DNA of 64,000 nt from JAIVGV01 sp031425275 (lineage in GTDB: Bacteria > Acidobacteriota > Blastocatellia > Pyrinomonadales > Pyrinomonadaceae). The stretch's first letter is position 1. Every line of letters starts with the position of its first letter. A program made the position numbers and the translations under genes. Shown in pieces: positions 51,645-59,063 of the stretch. The notes under the pieces are model-generated. The model was given only the letters and a program-made list of their open reading frames with translations, was not told the origin of the DNA and made no database searches. The DNA is taken from NCBI GenBank assembly GCA_031425275.1, contig JANPJA010000036.1:1-64000 (forward strand), read 5' to 3'.

Positions 51645-52694
51645 ATGAAACTTCGCGCCGCCCTCCTGACTGCCTTTCCCCTCGCGCTCTTAGCCGTCAC
51701 CGCTTCCGCCGCGCGTGCGCAGGGGCACACCATCCGCGGCAAGGTGCGCAACGCGGCGGGCGCCAACGTCGGGCGCGTCACCGTCACGCTCGAACAGAAC
51801 GGCGCGATGATCGATCAGACGGTGGCGAACAACGAGGGCGACTTTCATTTCGGCGGCCTCGGCGGCACGAGCTACACCGTCGTCATCTCCGCGGCCGATT
51901 ACAACCCCGCCGGCGAGTCAATCGAGTTCGTCCGCCAGAGTGCGCCCGACCAGCCGGGCGAGTCGCGCACGGTCGAGATCACTTTAACGGCGCGCGGCGG
52001 CGTGCGCCCGCCGCGCGCCGGGTTAAACTTCGTGCAGAACGTCCCTCCGCCCGCGCGCCAGTCGTTCGAGGCCGGCCTCAAGCACCAGCAGGAGAACCGC
52101 CCCGCCGAGGCCGCCGCCGCATACGAGGCCGCGATCAAAATCTTCCCCGACTACTTCGACGCGCGCTTCGTCCTCGCCAACCAGTTCATCAGCCAGAGCA
52201 AGCTCGGCGAGGCCATCCCGCATTTGGACGTGGCCCGCCGCGTCAACCCTCGCGACGACCGCGTCTGGCACTCGTTCGGGATCATCCTGATGCGCCAGAG
52301 CAAATTCGCCACGGCCGCGCGCGTCTTCGGCGAGGCGGCCAAACTCAGCCCCGCCGACGCGCAGTACCCGCTCGCGCAAGCGGCGGCCTTCATCGATCAG
52401 GCGGCGATCATCGACCCCAAGCAGTCGCCGGCCGCGGCCGACGAGCGCGCCTTCGCGCTGGCCGAGGCCGGGAAGGCCCTCGACGCCGCGCAGAAGATCG
52501 GCCGGGGCAAACTCGCCGATGTCCACCGCCAGCGCGCCCGCCTCTACGAGCGCGCGGGCGAGCGCGCCCGCGCCGCCGACGAGTTGGAGCAATACTTACG
52601 CAAGTCGCCGGGCCTCAAGAACGCCGCCGCCGTCCGCGACGCCATCAAGTCGCTGCGCGCCCCCGCCCCGCCCGCCCGGACGAAGAACCCCTGA
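51645..52694 (+). CDS. Exported TPR protein with carboxypeptidase-regulatory domain
   Basis: A 349-residue exported protein. A signal peptide (1-25) leads into a regulatory beta-sandwich (about 27-115; GHTIRGKVRNAAGANVGRVTV, GDFHFGGLGGTSYTVVISA), then about five TPR repeats (about 138-335; RQSFEAGLKHQQENRPAEAA, FPDYFDARFVLANQ). It probably binds cell-surface partners, perhaps the TonB receptor upstream. GGAGGTGA lies 7 bases before the ATG at 51645. It follows a terminator, so it has its own promoter. Confidence 0.87.
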   Translation: MKLRAALLTAFPLALLAVTASAARAQGHTIRGKVRNAAGANVGRVTVTLEQNGAMIDQTVANNEGDFHFGGLGGTSYTVVISAADYNPAGESIEFVRQSAPDQPGESRTVEITLTARGGVRPPRAGLNFVQNVPPPARQSFEAGLKHQQENRPAEAAAAYEAAIKIFPDYFDARFVLANQFISQSKLGEAIPHLDVARRVNPRDDRVWHSFGIILMRQSKFATAARVFGEAAKLSPADAQYPLAQAAAFIDQAAIIDPKQSPAAADERAFALAEAGKALDAAQKIGRGKLADVHRQRARLYERAGERARAADELEQYLRKSPGLKNAAAVRDAIKSLRAPAPPARTKNP

Positions 52695-52712
52695 GCGAAA
52701 AGTCCGCAAGTC

Positions 52713-52806
52713 GGAACGATGAACGATGAAGGAGTGATCACTCAACTGGAGTGATCACTCCTTCATCGTTCATCGTTCATCGTTCATCGTTCATCGTTCA
52801 TCGTTC
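52713..52806. repeat. Inverted heptad element with GAGTGATCACTC core
   Basis: GAACGATGAACGATGAAGG (left) plus AGTGATCACTC pairs perfectly over 30 bases with the right arm starting GAGTGATCACTCCTTCATCG. The right arm then carries further CATCGTT units. It lies between two convergent genes (TPR protein and tspO) and could serve both. The core is shared with the element at 37327. Confidence 0.93.
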
Positions 52807-52810
52807 TACT

Positions 52811-53311
52811 TTAGTTTCTCCGCCAGATCGCGTAGTTAAGGAAGGCGGCGTAGGTGACCCACCAGAGGTAGGGCACGAAGAGCCAGCCGGCGAGGTGTGT
52901 GACGCGCCAGAAGGTCGTCATCGTGGCGAAGATCGCGGCCCAGAGAAAGGCGATCCCGGCGAGGGCCGCGCCGGGGCTTTTGAGGCCGAAGAAGAGGATC
53001 GACCAGAGCGTGTTGAGGATGAGCTGCGCGGCGAAGAGGGCGAGGGCGAGCCGCGCGCCCTGAATGCCGCGCTCGCGCCAGACGAGCCACGCCGCGACGG
53101 CCATCGACAGATATAGTAGAGTCCAGACCGGCCCGAAGAGCCAGTTGGGCGGAGTCCACGCGGGCTTTTGCAGCGAGGCGTACCAGCCGGGGATCGCCGG
53201 GGTGGTCGCGAGCGAGCCGATGCCGGCGGCGGCGAAGCTGACCGCGACGAAGGCCGCGAGGGCGAGCCACTGCGACAAGTTCGCCGGCAAGAGTGTGGCG
53301 TCGGTTCTCAT
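52811..53311 (-). CDS. tspO: TspO/MBR family membrane protein
   Basis: A 166-residue tryptophan-rich sensory protein with five membrane helices. Recognised features: GWYASLQKPAWTPPNWLFGPVWTLLYLSMAVAA and FFGLKSP, LNTLWSILFF. TspO binds porphyrins and modulates stress or photo-oxidative responses. The start ATG at 53311 gives a compact protein; the ATG at 53320 would add three residues. No ribosome binding site is convincing for either. It is convergent with the TPR gene. Confidence 0.93.
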   Translation of the reverse strand: MRTDATLLPANLSQWLALAAFVAVSFAAAGIGSLATTPAIPGWYASLQKPAWTPPNWLFGPVWTLLYLSMAVAAWLVWRERGIQGARLALALFAAQLILNTLWSILFFGLKSPGAALAGIAFLWAAIFATMTTFWRVTHLAGWLFVPYLWWVTYAAFLNYAIWRRN

Positions 53312-53517
53312 GTCTTGCATGAGAGCGCAGAACTCTCGCGAATTGTTCGCGCGGGCGTCCCCGCGCCCTGACTTTTCTGTGGCGCGCTCCGGCGGATGTG
53401 GGGCTGACGGCCGCGCGACGTGCCACGCACTTTCGTCTCGCGCGCACACTGGCCGCGAAACACTTTTCGCCCGGCCTCACACGGCGGGCCGGCTGGATTT
53501 TCGAGGGACTGACTAAG

Positions 53518-53976
53518 ATGAGTCTGCACAAATTCGAGAAAGAGAGCATCATCCGCGCCGCGCCGGAGCGCGTGTTCGCGTTCCACGAACTGCCGGACGC
53601 GCTGGAGCGTCTCACACCGCCGTGGGAACAGGCGCGCGTCGTGAAGGCGGCGCGCATCTCGGAGGTCGGCTCGGAGGCCGTCATCGAGACGCGCTTGTTC
53701 GGCCTCATCAAGGCGCGCTGGGTCGCGCGCCACACGCTCTACGACCCGCCGCGCGCCTTCGAGGACGTTCAGCTCTCCGGCCCCTTCCGCCGCTGGCGTC
53801 ACCGCCACACCATCGAGCCGCACGCCGACGGCGCGATCTTGCGCGACTCCATCGAATACGAGCCGCCCCTCGGCCCGCTCGGCCGTCTGGCCGCGCCGTT
53901 CCTCATCAAGCCGCGACTGGAAAAGGTCTTCGCCTACCGCCACGAAGTCACGCGCGACTGGTGCGAAAAGCCGTGA
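53518..53976 (+). CDS. SRPBCC (START-like) ligand-binding protein
   Basis: A 152-residue SRPBCC-fold protein, recognised by HKFEKESIIRAAPERVFAFHELPDALERL and later DSIEYEPPLGPLGRLAAPFLIKPRL. The fold has a hydrophobic pocket and may bind lipids or act as a cyclase/dehydrase. The start ATG 53518 has GAGGGA about 10 bases upstream. The upstream open frame is not family-like. The stop TGA is in the first heptad of the following element. Confidence 0.85.
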   Translation: MSLHKFEKESIIRAAPERVFAFHELPDALERLTPPWEQARVVKAARISEVGSEAVIETRLFGLIKARWVARHTLYDPPRAFEDVQLSGPFRRWRHRHTIEPHADGAILRDSIEYEPPLGPLGRLAAPFLIKPRLEKVFAYRHEVTRDWCEKP

Positions 53977-54085
53977 CGGGTGAACCGTGACGGGCGATAG
54001 GAGAAAGACCGTCAACCGTGACAGGTGACAGGTGACAGGTCAGAACGAGTAGTTCATCTTGTCACCCGTCACGGTTTACCCGTCA
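53973..54085. repeat. Heptad element, GTGACGG/GTGACAG type, between convergent genes
   Basis: Left units GTGACGG, GTGAACC, GTGACGG (53973-53993) then GTGACAG three times (54018-54038). Right units CTTGTCA, CCCGTCA, CGGTTTA, CCCGTCA (54058-54085). The SRPBCC stop lies in the first unit and the stop of the His-rich membrane gene (54083) in the last unit, so the element supplies both stop codons. Confidence 0.93.
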
Positions 54086-55162
54086 CGACATTTGAAGTGC
54101 TTTGCCGACCGAGGGGTCGCGGCGGACGCGCCAGATGTGCGCGTCGAGGTGGTAGTGGATGAAGGCGTAGCCCCAGAAGAAGGCGGCGGCCGTCTGCGTC
54201 CACACGGACTGCGGGCCGTAAGTCTCGCCGACGAGGCGGCGGGGCAGTTGATACCAGAGGCCGAAGAGGACGCCGAAGGCGAGGTAGTACAGCACGCGGC
54301 GGCTGATGAGTTCCGCCGCGCCGTGCCGCTCGCCCCTTCCCGCGTATTTTTTGTTGTGGAACCAGATGAGGCGGTGGTATTGCAGGTTGTGATAGACGGT
54401 CAGGATGGCGACGATGGCGATGGCCTGCTGCGGCATCGGCGTGAGCAGCACGACCCAGTGCATCGGGATCGCGGCGGCGAGCAGCAGATACTTGGGGACG
54501 TTTAAGGGCAGCCCCGCGAGCGCGCGCTGAATCTGCCGGCCCGCCCAGACGGCGGCGACGATGATCGTCGCGGCGAGCAGCGCGGCCGAGAGAAAGTTAA
54601 TCGCGCCCGCGAGTGTGGCGGGGACGCGGCTCAGGGCTTCCGGGTCGCGCGCGACGAAGGCGACGAACGGGTAGGTCATCGACAGGAGCAGGAGCGCGCG
54701 GTCGAGCGCGTTATCGACGGGCGCGAGATCGTCGTTCTTTTTCTTGTAGAGCACCATGAACCCGTAGTGCTGTTTGACGAGGTGGTAGTAGGCCCACAGC
54801 GCGGCGAGGAAGAAGAAGACCGTGCCCGCGCCGGCCAACACCATCAGGGGGCCGACGGCGAAGAAGGCGAGCGAGCCCCAGAGCAGGCGCGCGCGCGCAG
54901 CGCGCTCCGCGCGGTCGAAGTAGGTGCGCGAGAACGTGCCGAAGACGTGCGGCGCGTCGATCAGCACGGCCCACCCGAGGAGCATCGGGAAGAGTGGGAG
55001 GAGGCCGGAGACGTAGAGCGCGAAGAGCAGATAACTCGACGCGACCGAGCCGACGAACCAGACGAGATCGTCTTTCGCGCCGATGATCCAGCGCAGCGAG
55101 ACGGCGCGCGGCCGGACCGTCTCGGCGACGAGCGGGGTCGGTTGGAAGGTCGGGGCAGACAT
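54083..55162 (-). CDS. His-rich polytopic membrane protein of unknown function
   Basis: A 359-residue protein with about eight membrane spans. Its spaced histidines are notable: PHVF (His72), YYHLVKQHYGF (His127, His132), YHNLQYHRLIWFH (about 271-283) and FIHYHLDAH (about 335-343). Such repeated His boxes are typical of membrane di-iron oxygenases, desaturases and hydroxylases, though the order and spacing do not match a family I know. Start at ATG 55162 is preferred to an upstream extension of 38 residues. It could be a desaturase-like or metal-binding enzyme. Confidence 0.7.
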   Translation of the reverse strand: MSAPTFQPTPLVAETVRPRAVSLRWIIGAKDDLVWFVGSVASSYLLFALYVSGLLPLFPMLLGWAVLIDAPHVFGTFSRTYFDRAERAARARLLWGSLAFFAVGPLMVLAGAGTVFFFLAALWAYYHLVKQHYGFMVLYKKKNDDLAPVDNALDRALLLLSMTYPFVAFVARDPEALSRVPATLAGAINFLSAALLAATIIVAAVWAGRQIQRALAGLPLNVPKYLLLAAAIPMHWVVLLTPMPQQAIAIVAILTVYHNLQYHRLIWFHNKKYAGRGERHGAAELISRRVLYYLAFGVLFGLWYQLPRRLVGETYGPQSVWTQTAAAFFWGYAFIHYHLDAHIWRVRRDPSVGKALQMS

Positions 55163-55190
55163 TAGGTTAGTCGTTGCTTGAGTGTTCGGC

Positions 55191-55203
55191 GTCTCTGCGG
55201 TGA
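55191..55203. repeat. One-armed relic of the CGCAGAGACGCAGAG repeat
   Basis: GTCTCTGCGGTGAA repeats the end of the right arm of the 4007-4095 element. It lies in the upstream region of the His-rich membrane gene and of ppa, without a partner arm. Confidence 0.6.
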
Positions 55204-55337
55204 ATCCGACTTGTGGAAGCTCGAACCCGCGCGCCGGTTGGACGCGCGGCGCGGGCGCGTCACATAATTCCGCCACCGGCGCGGGGCGGATTTTAACACC
55301 GAACCGGCGCGCCGCGCGAAGGAGCGAGAGAACAATA

Positions 55338-56033
55338 GTGCCGACCCAAGACGAAGCCCTCCACGAACTGCTCGCCCTACTCTTTCAGGCGCACCCGTGG
55401 CACGGCGTCACGCCGGGAGACGGCGCGCCCGACGAGGTGAAAGCCTACATCGAGATCGTCCCGACCGACGGCGTCAAGTACGAACTCGACAAGGCCACGG
55501 GCCACCTCAGAGTAGATCGCCCGCAACGCTTCTCCAGCTTTTGCCCGACGCCCTACGGCTTCATCCCGCAGACCTACTGCGGCGACAGCGTCGGCGAGTT
55601 GTGCGAGCTGCGCACGGGCCGCGCCGGCATCCGCGGCGACGGCGACCCTCTGGACATCTGCGTCCTCACCGAGCGCCCGGCCTCGCACGCCGACTTCCTC
55701 CTGCGCGCAGTCCCCATCGGCGGCCTGCGCATGATCGACGGCAACGAGGCCGACGACAAGATCGTCGCCGTCCTCTACGACGACGTGACCTTCGGCCACC
55801 TCCGCGACATAACGGAAGCCCCGTCCGGCTTGATCGACCGCCTGCGCCACTACTTCCTCAGCTACAAACAACTCCCCGGCGGCGACGATCCGCGCCGCGT
55901 CGAGATCACGGACATCTACGACCGCGCCGAGGCCCACGAGGTCATCCGCCGCAGCCTCACGGACTACCGCGCCCGCTTCGGCCCGCCCGAAACGCGCCTT
56001 GCCGAACTGCGGCGGCTGCTCGCACAGCCATAG
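55338..56033 (+). CDS. ppa: Inorganic pyrophosphatase (family I)
   Basis: Hydrolyses pyrophosphate to drive biosynthetic reactions. The 231-residue protein has EIVPTDGVKYELDKATGHL and the family I signature GDGDPLDICV with its metal-binding Asp residues. The GTG at 55338 has AAGGAG 13 bases upstream and is preferred to an in-frame ATG at 55182. The N-terminus has a short extension compared with E. coli. It is divergent from the His-rich membrane gene. Confidence 0.95.
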   Translation: MPTQDEALHELLALLFQAHPWHGVTPGDGAPDEVKAYIEIVPTDGVKYELDKATGHLRVDRPQRFSSFCPTPYGFIPQTYCGDSVGELCELRTGRAGIRGDGDPLDICVLTERPASHADFLLRAVPIGGLRMIDGNEADDKIVAVLYDDVTFGHLRDITEAPSGLIDRLRHYFLSYKQLPGGDDPRRVEITDIYDRAEAHEVIRRSLTDYRARFGPPETRLAELRRLLAQP

Positions 56034-56049
56034 CGCAAAACCGCTTTCG

Positions 56050-56283
56050 TTACTTCTCGCCCAGTGATTCATCGATCCCGCAGCGCGGGCAAATGAGAGT
56101 CTGCTGTGAGGCGTCGCGCCAGCGGGCGAGGGCGGGGGCGGAGAGGCGCGGCTCGCGGTCTTCCGCTTCGCCTTCGGAAAAGAAGCGTGCGCGCGGACTC
56201 TGTGTCGGAGTCTCGCGCGCACGCTCTGCTTTCAGGCAGCGTCGGCACGTCCAGCCGAAGCCCTCGTTGACGAAGTGTTCCAT
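56050..56283 (-). CDS. Small double CxxC (zinc-binding-like) protein
   Basis: A 77-residue protein starting MEHFVNEGFGWTCRRCLKAE. CRRC (13-16) and CPRC (66-69) could bind one zinc as a two-part ribbon, separated by an Arg/Glu-rich linker. I do not recognise a family. The start ATG 56283 is at the end of the frame before a heptad element, and the last residues (GIDESLGEK) are followed by the stop 17 bases from the ppa stop. Convergent with ppa. Confidence 0.65.
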   Translation of the reverse strand: MEHFVNEGFGWTCRRCLKAERARETPTQSPRARFFSEGEAEDREPRLSAPALARWRDASQQTLICPRCGIDESLGEK

Positions 56284-56296
56284 CGTAAAGTCAGAA

Positions 56297-56355
56297 GCTG
56301 GATGCCAGATGCTGGATGCCGGTGAAAGCAAGGACTGACATCTGACATCTGACAT
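56297..56355. repeat. Heptad element, GCTGGAT/CTGACAT type
   Basis: Left units GCTGGAT, GCCAGAT, GCTGGAT (56297-56317). Right units CTGACAT three times (56335-56355). They pair with several G-U and mismatched positions. It follows the stop of htrA by about 5 bases. Confidence 0.8.
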
Positions 56356-56360
56356 CAGCT

Positions 56361-57518
56361 TTACTCATCGAGCCGGCGGTTGCCGCTGCGGCCGCGGTCT
56401 TGCAGCAGCCGGACGGGTACTTTGACGCGGCGGTTTTCGCGCAGGACTTCGACCTGCACCACGTCGTTATACTGTCGCTTGTCGAGGGCGCGGTAGAGGT
56501 CGTCGCCGTCGTCGATCTTCTCGCCGTCGATGCCGAGGATGATGTCGCCCAAGACCATCTCGCCTTCGGCCGATTGCCCTAAACCGCGCAGACCGGCGGC
56601 CGCCGCCGAGCTGTTCGGGTAGACCTGATAGATGCCGACGCCTTCGGTGACGGGCAGGCGCATCTGCAAATTCTTCACCTCGAAGGGGACGATGCCGAGC
56701 TTGGGCCGCACCACCGCGCCGTTCTGGATGAGCTGCGGGACGATGCGCTTGGCGATGTTGATGGGCACGGCGAAGCCGACGCCGACCGAGCCGCCGCCGG
56801 GCGAGTAGATGAGCGTGTTGATGCCGATCATGCGCCCCGTCGAGTCGAGCAGCGGCCCGCCGGAGTTGCCGGGGTTGATCGACGCATCGGTCTGGATCGC
56901 GCCCTCGATGGGCCGGCCGTTGCGCGCGCGGATGGGGCGTTGCAGGCCGCTCACCACGCCGGTCGTGAGCGTGCGCGCGAAGCTGAACGGGTTGCCGATG
57001 GCTAAGACCTTCTGGCCGACGACGAGGCGATCGGAGTCGCCGAAGGGCACGGTTCTCAACTGCTCGCGCGGGGCGTCAACTTTGATGACGGCCAGATCGG
57101 TGTCGGGGTCGCGCCCGACGATTGTCGCCGGGTAGTTGTTCTCGCCGAAGCTGACGGTCAGTTTCTGCGCGCCCTCGACGACGTGGTTATTAGTCAGGAT
57201 GTGGCCCTGCTCGTCGATGACCGAGCCGGAGCCGGTGCCCTGCCGCTCGCCCGCGTCGAACCAGTCTTTGCTAAACGTGGTCGAAGTGATGAAGACGACG
57301 CCGGGCGAGAGCGTGCGGTAAACCTCGATGTTGTTCTGCTCGTCGGAGGCGACCGAGCCGGCGGTGACGCCAGCGGGCGGCGCTTCGCTAAAGGCCGTGG
57401 TGGCGGCCGCGCCCGTGTCGCGCGAGCCGTAGCGGTCGAGGAAGAAGACCAGCCCCGCGGCCGAGAGCGCGGAGGCGAACGCGATGGTCAGGATGAGACG
57501 TGCGGATACTCTGTACAT
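56361..57518 (-). CDS. htrA: HtrA-like periplasmic serine protease with PDZ domain
   Basis: A 385-residue exported, membrane-anchored protease (anchor about 8-28). The trypsin-fold domain has the catalytic triad His112 (LTNNHVVEGA), Asp141 (DTDLAVIKV) and Ser219 (GNSGGPLLD), and a PDZ domain follows (about 285-370; AAGLRGLGQSAEGEMVLGDIILGIDGEKIDDG). It degrades misfolded periplasmic proteins or acts in regulated proteolysis. Start at ATG 57518 is chosen because it opens the anchor; a longer frame adds 21 residues. The downstream heptad element follows its stop. Confidence 0.96.
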   Translation of the reverse strand: MYRVSARLILTIAFASALSAAGLVFFLDRYGSRDTGAAATTAFSEAPPAGVTAGSVASDEQNNIEVYRTLSPGVVFITSTTFSKDWFDAGERQGTGSGSVIDEQGHILTNNHVVEGAQKLTVSFGENNYPATIVGRDPDTDLAVIKVDAPREQLRTVPFGDSDRLVVGQKVLAIGNPFSFARTLTTGVVSGLQRPIRARNGRPIEGAIQTDASINPGNSGGPLLDSTGRMIGINTLIYSPGGGSVGVGFAVPINIAKRIVPQLIQNGAVVRPKLGIVPFEVKNLQMRLPVTEGVGIYQVYPNSSAAAAGLRGLGQSAEGEMVLGDIILGIDGEKIDDGDDLYRALDKRQYNDVVQVEVLRENRRVKVPVRLLQDRGRSGNRRLDE

Positions 57519-57533
57519 GGCAACTCCAAACGG

Positions 57534-57587
57534 GTGAATCGTGAATCGTGGATAGATGAAAACCCGGTTCTTTCTATTCACTATTCA
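57534..57587. repeat. Heptad element, GTGAATC/CTATTCA type
   Basis: Units GTGAATC, GTGAATC, GTGGATA (57534-57554) and complementary CTATTCA twice (57574-57587). It is 16 bases upstream of htrA, the one element not placed at a 3' gene end. Its unit is shared with the element at 25743. Confidence 0.85.
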
Positions 57588-57825
57588 CGGGCCGAAAGTT
57601 TCAAAATAGCCGTCGCGCCGGGCCGGCGCGTTAAGTTCGGTATTGAGATGCGCCCGCCCCGAGCGGCGGTTGCGCGCTTCGGCGGCGCGTGCGTCTCGAC
57701 ACTTCGTCACGCGGCGCGCGCGCGCGGCGTCACAAAGCGAGATACGTAGGAAAAGGCCGGGAGGTTTGGAATCGGGGCGCGGGCCGGGAGTCGGGGCGCA
57801 ATCGTTCGGCCGCGGGCGCGGGTCT

Positions 57826-58200
57826 TTAGGAGATGATCGAGCTGAGGGTTTCGGGGATGCGCGCGAGCAGGGCGAAGGCCGATTCCGGCTCGACGATGCC
57901 GAGGGCTGCCAGCCCCGTGGCCGCGTGGACGAGCATCAGGCAGAGGTAGAGGCCGAGGGCGAGTTTGAGGCCGCGGCGGGCGAGGGGCACGTTGGAGAAG
58001 CGGTAGAAGACGTAGGCGGCGAACGCGCCGGCCGCGAGTTTGGTGAGCAGGAAAGGGGTGTTGCCCGCGTCGAGCAGGAGGGCCATCAGGCCGTTGCCCT
58101 CGGTGGCGTGGCCGGCGCGCACCCACAGGATGGTCAGTTGCGCGTCCATCCAGTTGAGCGCGAACAGCAGCAGACTTTTCGTCGCGGCACTCGTCGTCAT
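57826..58200 (-). CDS. Small membrane protein of the DUF5658 type
   Basis: A 124-residue protein with three or four membrane spans. The start FALNWMDAQLTILWVRAGHATEGNGLMALLLDAG fits the pattern L-N-x-x-D-A-x-L-T ... G-x-A-x-E-x-N-P/G-L-M of DUF5658. Function is unknown. The ATG at 58200 is preceded by a purine-rich stretch (GAAGGGGGACAAGGGG). Spans are at about 8-28, 50-68 and 78-100. Confidence 0.78.
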   Translation of the reverse strand: MTTSAATKSLLLFALNWMDAQLTILWVRAGHATEGNGLMALLLDAGNTPFLLTKLAAGAFAAYVFYRFSNVPLARRGLKLALGLYLCLMLVHAATGLAALGIVEPESAFALLARIPETLSSIIS

Positions 58201-58235
58201 CCCCTTGTCCCCCTTCGCGGCCAACTTTGTTGAAC

Positions 58236-58290
58236 GCCCCCCTTTAACGACTGAACCCCCAGAGCCGCTTGGCCGTGGGGGTTTCAGTCT
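58236..58290 (-). promoter_or_regulatory. Hairpin in the leader of the DUF5658 gene
   Basis: GACTGAACCCCC and GGGGGTTTCAGTC flank AGAGCCGCTTGGCCGT, making a stem of about 12 bases 40-90 bases upstream of the DUF5658 gene. It does not match a riboswitch family I recognise and may be a leader or terminator hairpin. Confidence 0.4.
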
Positions 58291-58366
58291 CGCTACAGGA
58301 GAAACGCAACTCGCGTACGTTGTACCGAAAGGAAAGGGCGAATCAATCGCCGATTCCAGAAGACGG

Positions 58367-58476
58367 CGACAGGTGAACCGTGACAGGTGACAGGAAAGAG
58401 CCGTTCTAATCTTGTCACCCATCACCCGTCATGGTTGAGGGCTTTTGACCTGTCACCTGTCACGGTTGACTTGTCA
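58367..58476. repeat. Heptad element, TGACAGG type
   Basis: Left units CGACAGG, TGAACCG, TGACAGG twice (58367-58394). Right units include CTTGTCA, CCCATCA, CCCGTCA, TGGTTGA, TGACCTG, TCACCTG, TCACGGT and TGACTTG (58411-58472). The stop of the 80-residue gene (58474-58476) is in the last unit. Confidence 0.9.
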
Positions 58477-58716
58477 CTCGATGGTGATGCCGCGCTCGCC
58501 GGCGATGCCGCGGGCCTTCATGACGATGTCGTCATCGACGGGTTCCGCGCCCTCGGCCGTCCAGCCCTGCACCTGCTCGACGGGGCGGCCCAGCGCGACG
58601 GCGAATTTTTCGTCGTCGCCGTCGAAGCCCGCGTCGCGCAGTCGGCGCAGCATCTCGCGCCCCTGCCCCTCGGTCGTGCCCTCTGCGTCCACGGCCTGTT
58701 CGTTCTGTTCTTCCAC
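58474..58716 (-). CDS. Small acidic protein of unknown function
   Basis: An 80-residue acidic protein. The N-terminus is Glu-rich; the body has REMLRRLRDAGFDGDDEKFAVALGRPVEQVQGW, predicted helical, then a short beta-rich end. The GTG at 58716 has GGGAGGA about 13 bases upstream. It is on the same strand as the metal chaperone upstream and ends in a heptad element. No family is recognised. Confidence 0.65.
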   Translation of the reverse strand: MEEQNEQAVDAEGTTEGQGREMLRRLRDAGFDGDDEKFAVALGRPVEQVQGWTAEGAEPVDDDIVMKARGIAGERGITIE

Positions 58717-58743
58717 TGTTGCTATATCCTCCCTCGTTTCGTA

Positions 58744-58989
58744 TCAGGCCCCGCGCGGGCCTGCGGTCTGCTGCGGCTCGCCGGCGGCGGTCGCCCCGTA
58801 GCCCAAATCCTCAATCGCCTTGATCAGCGTCTGCCCCCGCACGACGGCGTCGTCGTACTCGACGTTGGCGGTCTTGCCGTTAAAGGTCACGTCCGCGCCG
58901 CGCACGCCCGCAATCGCCTCCAAAGTTTCTTTGATCTCGGCCGCGCACGAATCACAGTGCATCCCGCTGAGTTGAAACTCGGTCTTCAT
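58744..58989 (-). CDS. Heavy-metal-associated (CopZ-like) chaperone
   Basis: An 81-residue protein with one HMA ferredoxin-like domain. GMHCDSC (Cys12 and Cys15) is the metal site for Cu(I) or similar, followed by AAEIKETLEAIAGVRGADVTF and LIKAIEDLGY. It would deliver copper to partners; no transporter is near. The ATG at 58989 is preferred to a frame extending to 59061. It is divergent from prmC, 75 bases away. Confidence 0.9.
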   Translation of the reverse strand: MKTEFQLSGMHCDSCAAEIKETLEAIAGVRGADVTFNGKTANVEYDDAVVRGQTLIKAIEDLGYGATAAGEPQQTAGPRGA

Positions 58990-59063
58990 ACGGTGCCTCT
59001 CACCTCCGCCGTCTCGCGCCGCGCTAAATTCTCGTTTACTCGGGGTGCGGGTATTATACAAGC

